From positions 66,064 to 130,063 of the forward strand of contig JAFDXL010000004.1 of NCBI GenBank assembly GCA_018267955.1: DNA of 64,000 nt, in the 5' to 3' direction. Each line of letters starts with the position of its first letter. Position 1 is the first letter of the stretch. The notes under the pieces are model-generated. The model was not told the DNA's origin. It made no database searches and saw nothing but the letters and a program-made list of their open reading frames with translations. The position numbers and the translations under genes were made by a program. Shown here in pieces: positions 1-7,978 of the stretch. Source of the stretch: Bacteroidota bacterium. GTDB taxonomy: Bacteria; Bacteroidota; Bacteroidia; Chitinophagales; Chitinophagaceae.

Positions 1-370
1 TGATCTTTTTACCAAGGCGTATCACTTCAGATATGGCTTTCAATCGTTCGCCTTCTTTAATGGCATACAGGAAATCAACATTCAGGTTTAGCGATGTGTA
101 ATGATTATGAGTGTCCAGGCTCACAACCGCCCACCCTATTGCCTCATCCATTACAAGCGACATCATCCCGCCATGTATATTGCCATAGGGATTAGTCATA
201 TCATGCTTCACCTCAAGCGATAGAACAGCTTTACCCTTTTCAATTTTTTCCAGTGTAAACTGCATCCAGTTACCTGCAGGCGAGCGCGAATCTGTAACCA
301 GCTTCCCTTCGAAATGATTCTTAATAAAATCAAACACAGAAACCCCGGCCGGTATGTCTTTATAATTCAT
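1..370 (-). CDS. PaaI-family hotdog thioesterase, 3' end cut by window edge
   Basis: About 123 residues are visible, beginning at an ATG at 370 and running off the left edge. Residues 60-85 carry the hotdog-fold signature with HGGMMSLVMDEAIG. There the family's HGG loop is followed by the helix holding an acidic catalytic residue, as in PaaI/YbgC-type acyl-CoA thioesterases. The visible length is already close to the usual 130-150 residues, so only a short tail is missing. The start codon directly abuts the stop codon of the upstream YdeI-like gene, so the two are probably cotranscribed. The substrate cannot be told from sequence; phenylacetyl-CoA or another aryl/acyl-CoA would be typical for the family. 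Confidence 0.85.
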   Translation of the reverse strand, partial: MNYKDIPAGVSVFDFIKNHFEGKLVTDSRSPAGNWMQFTLEKIEKGKAVLSLEVKHDMTNPYGNIHGGMMSLVMDEAIGWAVVSLDTHNHYTSLNLNVDFLYAIKEGERLKAISEVIRLGKKI

Positions 371-1018
371 CTATTTTAGTTTTAGCTCTTTCTTATTTTT
401 AATATCCAGCACCATCTCTATCATCTTCGCTATACGCCTCTGCCTTGTCTCCGGCTTCTTCGCTTCTTCTATAGCTTCTATATACTCACGCTGATGAGAG
501 AAGGACATTTTGTAAAAGAACGTTTCAAGTCCGCTATGATCTTTCATGACCTCAATAGCGTCTTTCGGTAATTGTGTAGTTCTCTTTTTGTAATCAATAC
601 CGGGTGTGTTACGCTCTTCCATCGGTATGGAACTTTTATACGCTGCATCAGGTTTTTTCCTGGCTATACGCACAGCTGTCCATTCATCATTAATAGCAGC
701 AGAACTCACTATTCTATATTCAGATTGCAATACTGCATCCCATCCTGTATTTCGAATCAGGTCAGATGGTATACCTCCCGATTGTTTCGGATAGCCTATC
801 CAAAATATTGCATCATCCTCCAGCTTGCTGATCACCTTAGGATATTGAGCGTCAAGCATTGCCTTATCTGCAACAAATAATACAACCTGGTTTACCTTCT
901 TTGTTCCTATGGTAGCTTTTATCGTAAAGTCACCAAACAACTCAGTTGCTGAATCCGGTGGATTTAGCAACGTAACTGGCCGATCAGGAGAAAACTTAAG
1001 TTTCGTACCTAAGCTCAT
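371..1018 (-). CDS. YdeI/OmpD-associated (OmdA) family protein with DUF3052-like N-terminus
   Basis: This 215-residue cytoplasmic protein has two parts. Residues 1-125 resemble the DUF3052 fold, with a conserved 'FWIGYPKQSGGIPSDLIR' stretch like the WVxWPKxSSGxxTDL motif of that family. Residues 145-215 form the YdeI/OmpD-associated helical domain (LPKDAIEVMKD, SHQREYIEAIEEAKKPETR, RRIAKMIEML-like). Fusions of these two domains are common in Bacteroidota, and their biochemical role is unknown. The gene has its own TAnnTTTG box upstream and is followed without spacing by the thioesterase gene. The family assignment is good; the function is not established. Confidence 0.8.
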   Translation of the reverse strand: MSLGTKLKFSPDRPVTLLNPPDSATELFGDFTIKATIGTKKVNQVVLFVADKAMLDAQYPKVISKLEDDAIFWIGYPKQSGGIPSDLIRNTGWDAVLQSEYRIVSSAAINDEWTAVRIARKKPDAAYKSSIPMEERNTPGIDYKKRTTQLPKDAIEVMKDHSGLETFFYKMSFSHQREYIEAIEEAKKPETRQRRIAKMIEMVLDIKNKKELKLK

Positions 1019-1035
1019 ATCATCTATTTAATTCA

Positions 1036-1043
1036 CAAATGTA
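1036..1043 (-). promoter_or_regulatory. Bacteroidota -7 box (TACATTTG) for the YdeI-like gene
   Basis: The minus strand reads TACATTTG, matching TAnnTTTG, 17 bases before the ATG at 1018. No convincing -33 TTTG lies at the usual spacing. Confidence 0.5.
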
Positions 1044-1056
1044 GGATTAAAACAAA

Positions 1057-1090
1057 AAAAGACGGGCTGCATAATGCAGCCCGTCTTTAT
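1057..1090 (-). terminator. Intrinsic terminator of the GEVED/PKD surface gene
   Basis: The arms AAAGACGGGCTGC and GCAGCCCGTCTTT form a 13-bp GC-rich hairpin just after the stop codon at 1105. On the minus strand it is followed by a T-run. Confidence 0.85.
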
Positions 1091-1104
1091 CTATAAAGAT
1101 AATG

Positions 1105-4100
1105 TTATCGGCTTATCGTAAACAGTTTAGATACAACTCCAGCATCCTTACCATATCTCAATATATAATTTCCGGAAGGAAGTGCAGAAACATCGATCGT
1201 TGTTTTACCATTACCAACATTTTGTTGCTTGTAAACAATCACACCAATATTATTTACAATAAACACATCTCCAACTTGACTAGCTCCAGCCACATCTACA
1301 GCAAGCGTACTATTAGCCGGATTCGGATACAAGGTAAGTTGTGCATTTTTTATGCTTACATTATTAATGCCTAAAGGTATATATAGGTCAGCGGAGTCAG
1401 CACCACAATCGTTGTACATTATCAGTTTCACCTGGTAACCCTTATCATCTGCATATTCGTGTACGGGAGTTAGGGAACTTGAGTTTGTTGCACCATCACC
1501 AAACACCCACAGAAAACGCTTAATATCGCTCGCACCGGCAGCAGAGAAATAATATTTATTACCTGCCTTCTGGTAAGATATTCCGGTTACACTTGGTAAA
1601 GGTTTTGTAATGATATTGATAGTGTCAGACGACGTACAATATTTATCAACCAATACCCAATAACTCTTAGTACCAGGTGCATTCTGAACATTAATAGTTT
1701 GCGTTTGATCACCAGTATTCCATAAATAGCTACCACCGGCAAATCCTGCGTCTAATATCAATGGTATATTTTCACAAGCACTTATATCTGGTCCCAGGTT
1801 AGCTGCCGGTATTGGTCCTGCATAAGCCGTTACTGGCACTTTCGGACTCTCACAGATATCGTTGCTTTTACTGTAGTAAACAGTACCATTAAACGTCATG
1901 TCCTGGTTAGTGCTGCTAAATGAACCACAAAGCCCGGTGCCGGTGTTAATTTGCAGATCGGCATTGGTAAAGCTACTGTTGCCAGTTGTGTACTGGGCAT
2001 CGTAGCTTATATAGATACCATAAGTATTACCCGCTACCAGTTGCAAAGAATTATTCAGCTTAATCGGTGTAAATGCGGTTGTAGAAGTTACCGGAACACT
2101 ATAAGTTCCCAAAAACGTCCATGCAGCAGAATTTGTCTCAAAACCCGCAAACGACCCTTGCTTGTAATAAATTCTAGCTATTTGTCCACCGGTGGAATTA
2201 AAAAGGGCAGCAAAACTATCAACCGATATATTGGTCAGAGGTACCAGGTCAAACATAACACCACCGCTACATCCATTTCCTGCTGCAGAAGTGGTACTAA
2301 GAGCTTTAGCCGCTTTAATACCGGCGCTGCTCACGTAAAAAACAGTATCCTTCGCAACATCAGATATGCTCAACGTATCTCCTGTAAAAAATGGACTGTT
2401 ACCGTTCGACGTTTTATACCATAAGTGTTTAAAGGTATCGGACCTTAAGGTCAGCAATGCTGTTTCTCCAAAGCATACAGAGTCTGAATGTACCAATGGA
2501 GGGTTTGAAGTATGCAGGATATGGAACGGCGTTACTGCAGAAGAGTCATTTGCAGCGTTTACGTCCAAAGCACCTGTTACATAAGCCTTTGTATTAAAAC
2601 TGCCGGTTACGTTAAAGTTGTAGGTTGTGATAGTAACGGTATCAGATGTAAATGCATTCAAAACGCCACTATAAGGAATCGTATTAGTAGCCGACAAAGC
2701 ACCATTAAGTTGTGCAGTAATACTAAATCCGTTTTGTGCATTCGATCCGTTGTTATAGATCACAGCTTTAACCGGTATATCTGTAAACGGACAAATACCA
2801 GGATTTCGTTTTACAGGATTGAGCAGTGTAACCACCCTGATGTCATTTGTAGGTGCAGGTGTGATATTTACAATATAGTCTTCTGTTTCACCGTCAGAAA
2901 AATTACTACATGCATCGCCTGCTCCATTAGCATCTCCTGCAGCCGCGCTACGTATGCGTAACCCTGTAAGTCCCGTTGCTGCGGTTGGTGGTACTCGAAG
3001 TGTTGCCAAACCACTGGCACCATTGGTATTTATCTGTATCCACTCATTAGGTTCGTACGTGCCATTCCTGTTGGCATCCAGCCAGGCCGAACCTATGGCG
3101 TCGCCGCCGTACTGTACAAATATAAAATACAGACCACCTGCCTGTAAGTTCGCAGTTTGGTTACCAGTAAGATTATACTGGGTATAAGCACCTGCAGCAA
3201 CTCCCGGAGATCCATTATGTAAGGTCGATTCATCGATACCTACAGAATCAATGGACGGGCCTGATGAAGAGCCACCCAGCCCAGATTTACAATAGCAGGC
3301 ATAAAAACTATTGATGCCTATACTTACAGAAGGGGTGGTACTGGTTGCGTTGCTATTCGTACAGGTAATTTCGCATATAAAATCGGTAGGGACTGTAATA
3401 GTTGTGGTAAGGCTGGAGGAATTAGCACCTGCAATGGCCGTATAGGTTGTGCCGGTACTTGGTTTCGACAGCCATTGATAGGTAATACCGGGGCCTACTG
3501 TATTTCCTGACAGTGTCATTGTGAAATTGGTAGGACATACAGAAGCTGGCGCTACAATCGTGCCCGCAACTGGTGTTCCTGAGCATGGCGGTGGCGGGTC
3601 AAAACGATAACCGTTGCCATTGCCGGGCCATGCAGAGTTCGTTGTTGTAGATGTAGTAGATCCATCCAGGGCATTGATGTAGTGGCCGCTGCCCCCCGTT
3701 GCATCTTCTATACCCATAGAACGCCCCGTACTTGGTGATGCACCTGTAGTAGGACCATACAATATCTCTATACGGCCGGGGGCTGACGAGGCTGGGCCAT
3801 ACAATACCACCATATAATTAATATTATCGGTAGAGCTTTGTGAAAAACCAACTCCGCAGGCATCCCTCCATTCAAAGGCATAAACATCGGTGGCTATTGT
3901 TCCATGCACCATGGCGCCATTACCGCTTGGGAAGTTAGCGCCACCATCTGCAAAATATGCTGCAATAAAATTGTTAGGCGAATTGTCAGAGAACAAATTA
4001 CCCGCAGATCTGCCAGCTCCAATAGTGGCAGTAGAAGTTTGATCCCCCATACCAATCCAGCCATTGGTGCAAAATGTTACCTGGTTATAGCTGTTGCCAT

Positions 4101-4338
4101 CGTAAGTAAATGAGAAAGGGAGGCTTACCAATACAGAACCATCATCCTGTGATCCGTTTGTCAATTGTGCATTGGTGTTAATGACAGTACCTCCGGATAT
4201 CTGTGTATATGTTTGGCCGGATAATACTGTGCGAGAATAAAGGGTTAATTGAGCGTTTGACAAATGACAAACACTCATCGTCAATACAAACAAAAAAAGC
4301 TTTAGTCTCACAACGAAAGGAATAGTTATTTTTTTCAT
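1105..4338 (-). CDS. Large secreted protein with GEVED and PKD domains and T9SS sorting domain
   Basis: The 1,077-residue protein starts with a Sec signal peptide (about residues 1-30, ending SNAQ). An N-terminal region of roughly 230 residues follows, with a 'TFCTNGWIGMGD' stretch typical of large Bacteroidota surface proteins. Next comes an Ig-like region near 255-345. A GEVED domain near 365-490 includes 'GLRIRSAAAG' and the closing GETEDYIVNI. A CARDB-like stretch lies near 500-610. A PKD domain near 930-1000 has 'FLWVFGDGATNSS'. The protein ends with a type A T9SS sorting domain (LYPNPANSTLAV to LFTISR). It is probably attached to the cell surface or released; no enzymatic motif was seen. 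It is transcribed alone and ends at a strong hairpin. Confidence 0.88.
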   Translation of the reverse strand: MKKITIPFVVRLKLFLFVLTMSVCHLSNAQLTLYSRTVLSGQTYTQISGGTVINTNAQLTNGSQDDGSVLVSLPFSFTYDGNSYNQVTFCTNGWIGMGDQTSTATIGAGRSAGNLFSDNSPNNFIAAYFADGGANFPSGNGAMVHGTIATDVYAFEWRDACGVGFSQSSTDNINYMVVLYGPASSAPGRIEILYGPTTGASPSTGRSMGIEDATGGSGHYINALDGSTTSTTTNSAWPGNGNGYRFDPPPPCSGTPVAGTIVAPASVCPTNFTMTLSGNTVGPGITYQWLSKPSTGTTYTAIAGANSSSLTTTITVPTDFICEITCTNSNATSTTPSVSIGINSFYACYCKSGLGGSSSGPSIDSVGIDESTLHNGSPGVAAGAYTQYNLTGNQTANLQAGGLYFIFVQYGGDAIGSAWLDANRNGTYEPNEWIQINTNGASGLATLRVPPTAATGLTGLRIRSAAAGDANGAGDACSNFSDGETEDYIVNITPAPTNDIRVVTLLNPVKRNPGICPFTDIPVKAVIYNNGSNAQNGFSITAQLNGALSATNTIPYSGVLNAFTSDTVTITTYNFNVTGSFNTKAYVTGALDVNAANDSSAVTPFHILHTSNPPLVHSDSVCFGETALLTLRSDTFKHLWYKTSNGNSPFFTGDTLSISDVAKDTVFYVSSAGIKAAKALSTTSAAGNGCSGGVMFDLVPLTNISVDSFAALFNSTGGQIARIYYKQGSFAGFETNSAAWTFLGTYSVPVTSTTAFTPIKLNNSLQLVAGNTYGIYISYDAQYTTGNSSFTNADLQINTGTGLCGSFSSTNQDMTFNGTVYYSKSNDICESPKVPVTAYAGPIPAANLGPDISACENIPLILDAGFAGGSYLWNTGDQTQTINVQNAPGTKSYWVLVDKYCTSSDTINIITKPLPSVTGISYQKAGNKYYFSAAGASDIKRFLWVFGDGATNSSSLTPVHEYADDKGYQVKLIMYNDCGADSADLYIPLGINNVSIKNAQLTLYPNPANSTLAVDVAGASQVGDVFIVNNIGVIVYKQQNVGNGKTTIDVSALPSGNYILRYGKDAGVVSKLFTISR

Positions 4339-4604
4339 GCGGTGTGGTTTTTTAAACCGTTAATAATTAGAAATTTTCAATAGTATACAAGGCAGAGTCA
4401 CGCAGCACAAAGTTACACCCGCAACTAGTACAAAAACGCCACTGATAACGTTTTTTTAACGCTTTTTTAATTAGTTTATATTTTGTCATTTTTAACTAAA
4501 AATTGCTTTTTTAAGCAGATTTTTAATTGTTATAAATACCATGCATGAAAACCAAGGTTTTACCAATATGACCTATAGGTTTGGTCTATATCAATTTTAA
4601 ACAG
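4339..4604. other. AT-rich divergent intergenic region before oxyR
   Basis: No gene was found between the surface gene (minus) and oxyR (plus). The stretch 4445-4535 contains repeated T-runs followed by AA (TTTTTTAA-like), giving very AT-rich promoter-type DNA. Both promoters must lie here or just downstream. Confidence 0.5.
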
Positions 4605-4612
4605 TAAGTTTG
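4580..4612 (+). promoter_or_regulatory. oxyR promoter, TTTG-N21-TAAGTTTG
   Basis: TTTG at 4580-4583 and TAAGTTTG at 4605-4612 are 21 bases apart. This fits the Bacteroidota -33/-7 consensus. The predicted leader before the ATG at 4636 is about 20 bases. Confidence 0.7.
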
Positions 4613-4635
4613 TATTCTAACATTTTTTATACATC

Positions 4636-5592
4636 ATGACAATCACTCAGTTAGAATATGTAGTAGCAGTGGCCACATACAAAAGTTTTGTGGCAGCGGC
4701 AGAAAAATGCTTTGTAACTCAGCCCACTTTGAGTATGCAGATACAAAAATTGGAGGAGGAATTAGGCGTAAAGTTATTTGACCGCAATAAACACCCGGTA
4801 GCCATTACGGCTATGGGTGCAGCCATAGTTGATCAGGCACGTGTAATACTGGCAGAATGTGAGAAAATACAGGAATTGATACAGGATCAGCAAAACAACG
4901 TAATGGGATCTTTCAGGCTGGCAGTTATCCCTACTATTGCGCCATACATTTTGCCCGGTTTATTAGATGGATATTCCCGCCATTTTCCGGATGTAAAACT
5001 GCAGGTTACCGAAATGGAAACCAAACAGATCCTTGCCGCGTTGAGGAACAACGAGTTAGATGCTGCCCTGGTAAGCACACCTTTAGAACAGAATGGTATT
5101 AAGGAATATCCTTTGTTCACAGAACCTTTTGTTGGATATTTCTCTGAAGATGAGCCCGCGCTGAAAAAACGTCTTATATCGCCGGATGATATTGATCTGG
5201 AACGCCTGTGGCTGTTGAATGAAGGCCATTGTATGCGCAACCAGGTATTAGATCTTTGCAGCGACCAGATTCAGCGTTTGCAGGCCAAAAAGCCATACCA
5301 TTATGAATCCAGCAATGTAGAGACGCTGCGTAAAATGGTAGACAAGAATAAGGGCCTTACCATACTGCCTGAACTGGCAACATTCGAATTCAATGAGAAT
5401 CAGATAGAAAGAGTGCGGTATTTCGAAGATCCGGAACCGGTGCGCGAAATCAGTATTATTACGAACGACCACTTCGTAAAACTATCTCTGCTGCAAACAC
5501 TCATTGATGAGATATTGTCCCTGGTGCCTGAAAAAATGAGAGTGCAAAAGAAAAACAGGAAAGTATTACGCATACAGTCTGCTAAACTGTAG
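4636..5592 (+). CDS. oxyR: Hydrogen peroxide sensor, LysR-type regulator OxyR
   Basis: This 318-residue LysR-type regulator has an N-terminal winged helix-turn-helix (residues 1-62, 'CFVTQPTLSMQIQKLEEELG') and a periplasmic-binding-like effector domain. The effector domain carries HCMRNQVLDLC with cysteines at residues 199 and 208. These are the same numbers and the same nine-residue step as the redox pair Cys199/Cys208 of Escherichia coli OxyR, so peroxide sensing by disulfide formation is expected. Regulated genes are likely to include peroxidases elsewhere; none is adjacent. The start is supported by a good promoter 24 bases upstream. The 3' end overlaps the convergent spermidine-synthase-like gene by 11 bases. 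Confidence 0.93.
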   Translation: MTITQLEYVVAVATYKSFVAAAEKCFVTQPTLSMQIQKLEEELGVKLFDRNKHPVAITAMGAAIVDQARVILAECEKIQELIQDQQNNVMGSFRLAVIPTIAPYILPGLLDGYSRHFPDVKLQVTEMETKQILAALRNNELDAALVSTPLEQNGIKEYPLFTEPFVGYFSEDEPALKKRLISPDDIDLERLWLLNEGHCMRNQVLDLCSDQIQRLQAKKPYHYESSNVETLRKMVDKNKGLTILPELATFEFNENQIERVRYFEDPEPVREISIITNDHFVKLSLLQTLIDEILSLVPEKMRVQKKNRKVLRIQSAKL

Positions 5593-6238
5593 CTATAAGT
5601 ACTCTGTTGATGCCCAGGTCTTTAATTTGACAATGGGGAAAGACGGTTGTGAAATTTTCACGGAACATATCCCACTCGCCATCATCATTAATCATATAAT
5701 TCATTACCAAATGCCGCCCTGCATTAACAGCAGCGCGGCATTTTTGCAAAAACGGTATAGTGGTGGCAAATCCCGGTACTACTCTGCCAATAAAAATATC
5801 TATAATCACAAGGTCATACCTCCCTTGCTGTTGCTGCATATAGTATTCAGCATCGGCATTCACGGGCTCTACTGCTAAAGCTGCATGTTGCGGTAGCAGT
5901 TCAAGCGCCCATTGCAGTATCGTTTCGTTGTATTCAACAAACGTGTACTTAGGCCTATAGCCACGCTCTGTTAATATATGCGCAGCGCTGGCGAGGCCTG
6001 TACCCAATATCAGTACACTTTCTACAGAGGGGAGTTCTTTTTTGAGATGATTAAACGCTACAACCATAGGGCGATAGCGGGTTCCGTCAGAATACATGGC
6101 GTCTCGGGTACCTAACTGATATTGACCTCGGTATACATATAACTCCAGGTCGTTCCCTTGCTCTAAGGGAGCCTTCCTCCGCATAACTGGGAAGAGAAAA
6201 CTAAACAGCCAGACATATAGTGATATGGTCCGTTTCAT
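5582..6238 (-). CDS. Spermidine-synthase-fold methyltransferase-like protein
   Basis: This 218-residue protein resembles the Rossmann core of spermine/spermidine synthases. 'SVLILGTGLASAAHIL' is the nucleotide-binding glycine loop, 'FVEYNETIL' ends in the acidic ribose-binding position, and 'YDLVIIDIFIG' is the catalytic-loop region with Asp. It lacks the longer N-terminal beta-barrel of true polyamine synthases, and the N-terminus is hydrophobic (about residues 5-19). It belongs to the group of short 'spermidine synthase-like' proteins of unknown substrate. It overlaps oxyR tail to tail by 11 bases, so the two mRNAs are complementary at their 3' ends. Confidence 0.7.
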   Translation of the reverse strand: MKRTISLYVWLFSFLFPVMRRKAPLEQGNDLELYVYRGQYQLGTRDAMYSDGTRYRPMVVAFNHLKKELPSVESVLILGTGLASAAHILTERGYRPKYTFVEYNETILQWALELLPQHAALAVEPVNADAEYYMQQQQGRYDLVIIDIFIGRVVPGFATTIPFLQKCRAAVNAGRHLVMNYMINDDGEWDMFRENFTTVFPHCQIKDLGINRVLIATV

Positions 6239-6315
6239 TGGCTATCAACACTATTTACATAGTATTACATAACCAATTTAAAAAAAAATGTTTTTATATC
6301 AAAGTGATGTAATTA

Positions 6316-6954
6316 TTAATTGTCTTTACGAAAACGGCGCTTGCGGAATAAAGGCACTTTACTTTCGTTGCCATTGATGAGCCGGCCTATGTTCTTATAA
6401 TGCGTTAGCACTACCAGGCAAGCTGTTGCTATTGCAAAAAGACGATAGCTTAGCTCCGGCTCTCTGAATATAAACAAGATGAGCAATGGGAAGGCAACAC
6501 TTGCAGAAATAGAACTTAAAGAAACATAACGCGTCAGATAGAGCATCATAAAAAACACACCTACAAGGCTCACTGCTACCAGAGGTTGTATCGCCACTAT
6601 CATACCAAATAGTGTGGCAATACCTTTACCACCACGAAAATCGGCCCAAATAGGGAAGATATGCCCTAAAACGGCAAATAAACCTAAAACTATCTGCAGG
6701 TTCACTATTGCCTCGCTCGACCAGCTAAAGGCAGAAAGAAGGGCTAGTTTCACTGCAACCAATCCTTTGAACATATCCACCAGCATCACTATCGATCCTG
6801 CTTTGGGGCCAAGTATCCTAAAGGTGTTTGTAGCGCCAGCGTTACCACTGCCGTGTTCCCTGATATCAATACCGTACACCCTCTTGCTTACCCATACCGC
6901 AGTGGGAATCGATCCTACCAGGTAAGCCATCACTATCAAAAGTGCAATACCCAT
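6316..6954 (-). CDS. plsY: Acyl-phosphate:glycerol-3-phosphate acyltransferase PlsY
   Basis: PlsY transfers an acyl group from acyl-phosphate to glycerol-3-phosphate, the first step of membrane phospholipid synthesis. The 212-residue inner-membrane protein has about five membrane segments and the three family motifs: GSIPTAVW with 'REHGSGNAGATNTFR', 'VDMFKG', and 'GHIFPIWADFRGGKGIAT'. Its length is usual for the family. A TATATTTG box lies upstream on the minus strand. It is separated from prmA by about 130 bases and is probably transcribed independently. Confidence 0.95.
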   Translation of the reverse strand: MGIALLIVMAYLVGSIPTAVWVSKRVYGIDIREHGSGNAGATNTFRILGPKAGSIVMLVDMFKGLVAVKLALLSAFSWSSEAIVNLQIVLGLFAVLGHIFPIWADFRGGKGIATLFGMIVAIQPLVAVSLVGVFFMMLYLTRYVSLSSISASVAFPLLILFIFREPELSYRLFAIATACLVVLTHYKNIGRLINGNESKVPLFRKRRFRKDN

Positions 6955-6982
6955 TCTTTTTCTAAATTCCGGTTGAAGTTGA

Positions 6983-6990
6983 CAAATATA
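6983..6990 (-). promoter_or_regulatory. -7 box (TATATTTG) for plsY
   Basis: The minus strand reads TATATTTG, matching TAnnTTTG, 28 bases before the plsY ATG. Confidence 0.5.
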
Positions 6991-7085
6991 GAGTTAAGTA
7001 GCCGTAAAACCTATATCACGAACCCTTAACAGTACTTCCGGCCATTGTTTTATATTCAAGTTTGACCGGGCATATAAGATACAGC

Positions 7086-7901
7086 TTATTTACCAAAAGA
7101 TAAAGCAATCCAATTGTTTAATTCTTCATATTTATCTTCTTTAAAGCCTGCATTCGTTGCTGCATCGGTTATTACAGACCTGTCTTCTTTGAGCAAACCA
7201 CTCATCAATATTGTACCACCGGGCTTAAGGAGGTTGTACATATCGTTCATATATTGCAGTAAAATATGGCGGTTTATATTAGCTAATATTATGTTAAAAT
7301 CCGCACCGTCAACATTTTCTATGCTGCCAGCTTTAATCTGTACATGTTTAGAATGATTACGTTGCAGGTTTTCAATGCTGTTTTCATAAGACCAGGTATC
7401 GTTATCTACCGCCTCTACATATTCAGCACCCAGCTTCTCGGCAAGTATGGCCAAAATACCGGTACCTGTACCAAAATCAAATACTTTACTGTCCGCAAAA
7501 TCCAGGTCACGCATCATTTTCACCATCAACTGTGTGGTTGCGTGATGACCGGTGCCAAAGGTCATTTTAGGTGTAATGACGATCTCGTGGATTGTTTGTA
7601 CATCAATATCATGAAAATCGGCCCTTATGGTACAAAAATCGTCCACAATTACGGGGTTAAAGTTCTTCTCCCACTCGTGGTTCCAGTTTTGCTCACCAAT
7701 CACCTCCGTTTCGTACGGGGTATTATACTCCCCTGCTACCAGGCTAATGGTTTCTGCATTGTATGCAGATAAGGGTATGTAGGCATCGAGGCGCTCGTCG
7801 GTTTCCTCAAAACCTTCAAAACCTTCGTTGGACAATTTAGCTATCAGTATCTCTCTTACTGATGCATTGATTGTAAAGAATGTTGTCTTAAAATACTGCA
7901 T
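7086..7901 (-). CDS. prmA: Ribosomal protein L11 methyltransferase PrmA
   Basis: PrmA methylates ribosomal protein L11 using S-adenosylmethionine. The 271-residue form begins MQYFKTTF. A longer frame starts at 7919, but a TATTTTTG promoter box lies inside that extension, so the ATG at 7901 is preferred. Visible features are 'MTFGTGHHATTQLMV', the SAM loop 'VFDFGTGTGILA' and the 'NIILANINRHIL' motif that corresponds to the NPPY-type position in this family. The length is normal. The gene is flanked upstream by the terminator of the PorE-like gene. Confidence 0.93.
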   Translation of the reverse strand: MQYFKTTFFTINASVREILIAKLSNEGFEGFEETDERLDAYIPLSAYNAETISLVAGEYNTPYETEVIGEQNWNHEWEKNFNPVIVDDFCTIRADFHDIDVQTIHEIVITPKMTFGTGHHATTQLMVKMMRDLDFADSKVFDFGTGTGILAILAEKLGAEYVEAVDNDTWSYENSIENLQRNHSKHVQIKAGSIENVDGADFNIILANINRHILLQYMNDMYNLLKPGGTILMSGLLKEDRSVITDAATNAGFKEDKYEELNNWIALSFGK

Positions 7902-7906
7902 CAAAG

Positions 7907-7914
7907 CAAAAATA
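7907..7914 (-). promoter_or_regulatory. -7 box (TATTTTTG) for prmA
   Basis: The minus strand TATTTTTG ends five bases before the preferred ATG at 7901. This predicts a leaderless or nearly leaderless transcript and decides the start codon. Confidence 0.55.
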
Positions 7915-7934
7915 CGCAATGCTTTAAATAGAAA

Positions 7935-7956
7935 CTGCCCCTCTTTTGAGGGGCAG
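7935..7956 (-). terminator. Terminator of the PorE-like gene
   Basis: A perfect 9-bp stem (CTGCCCCTC/GAGGGGCAG) with a TTTT loop lies 22 bases after the stop codon. It is followed on the minus strand by a T-rich stretch. Confidence 0.8.
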
Positions 7957-7978
7957 TAAATAATATGATTTAAAGATA

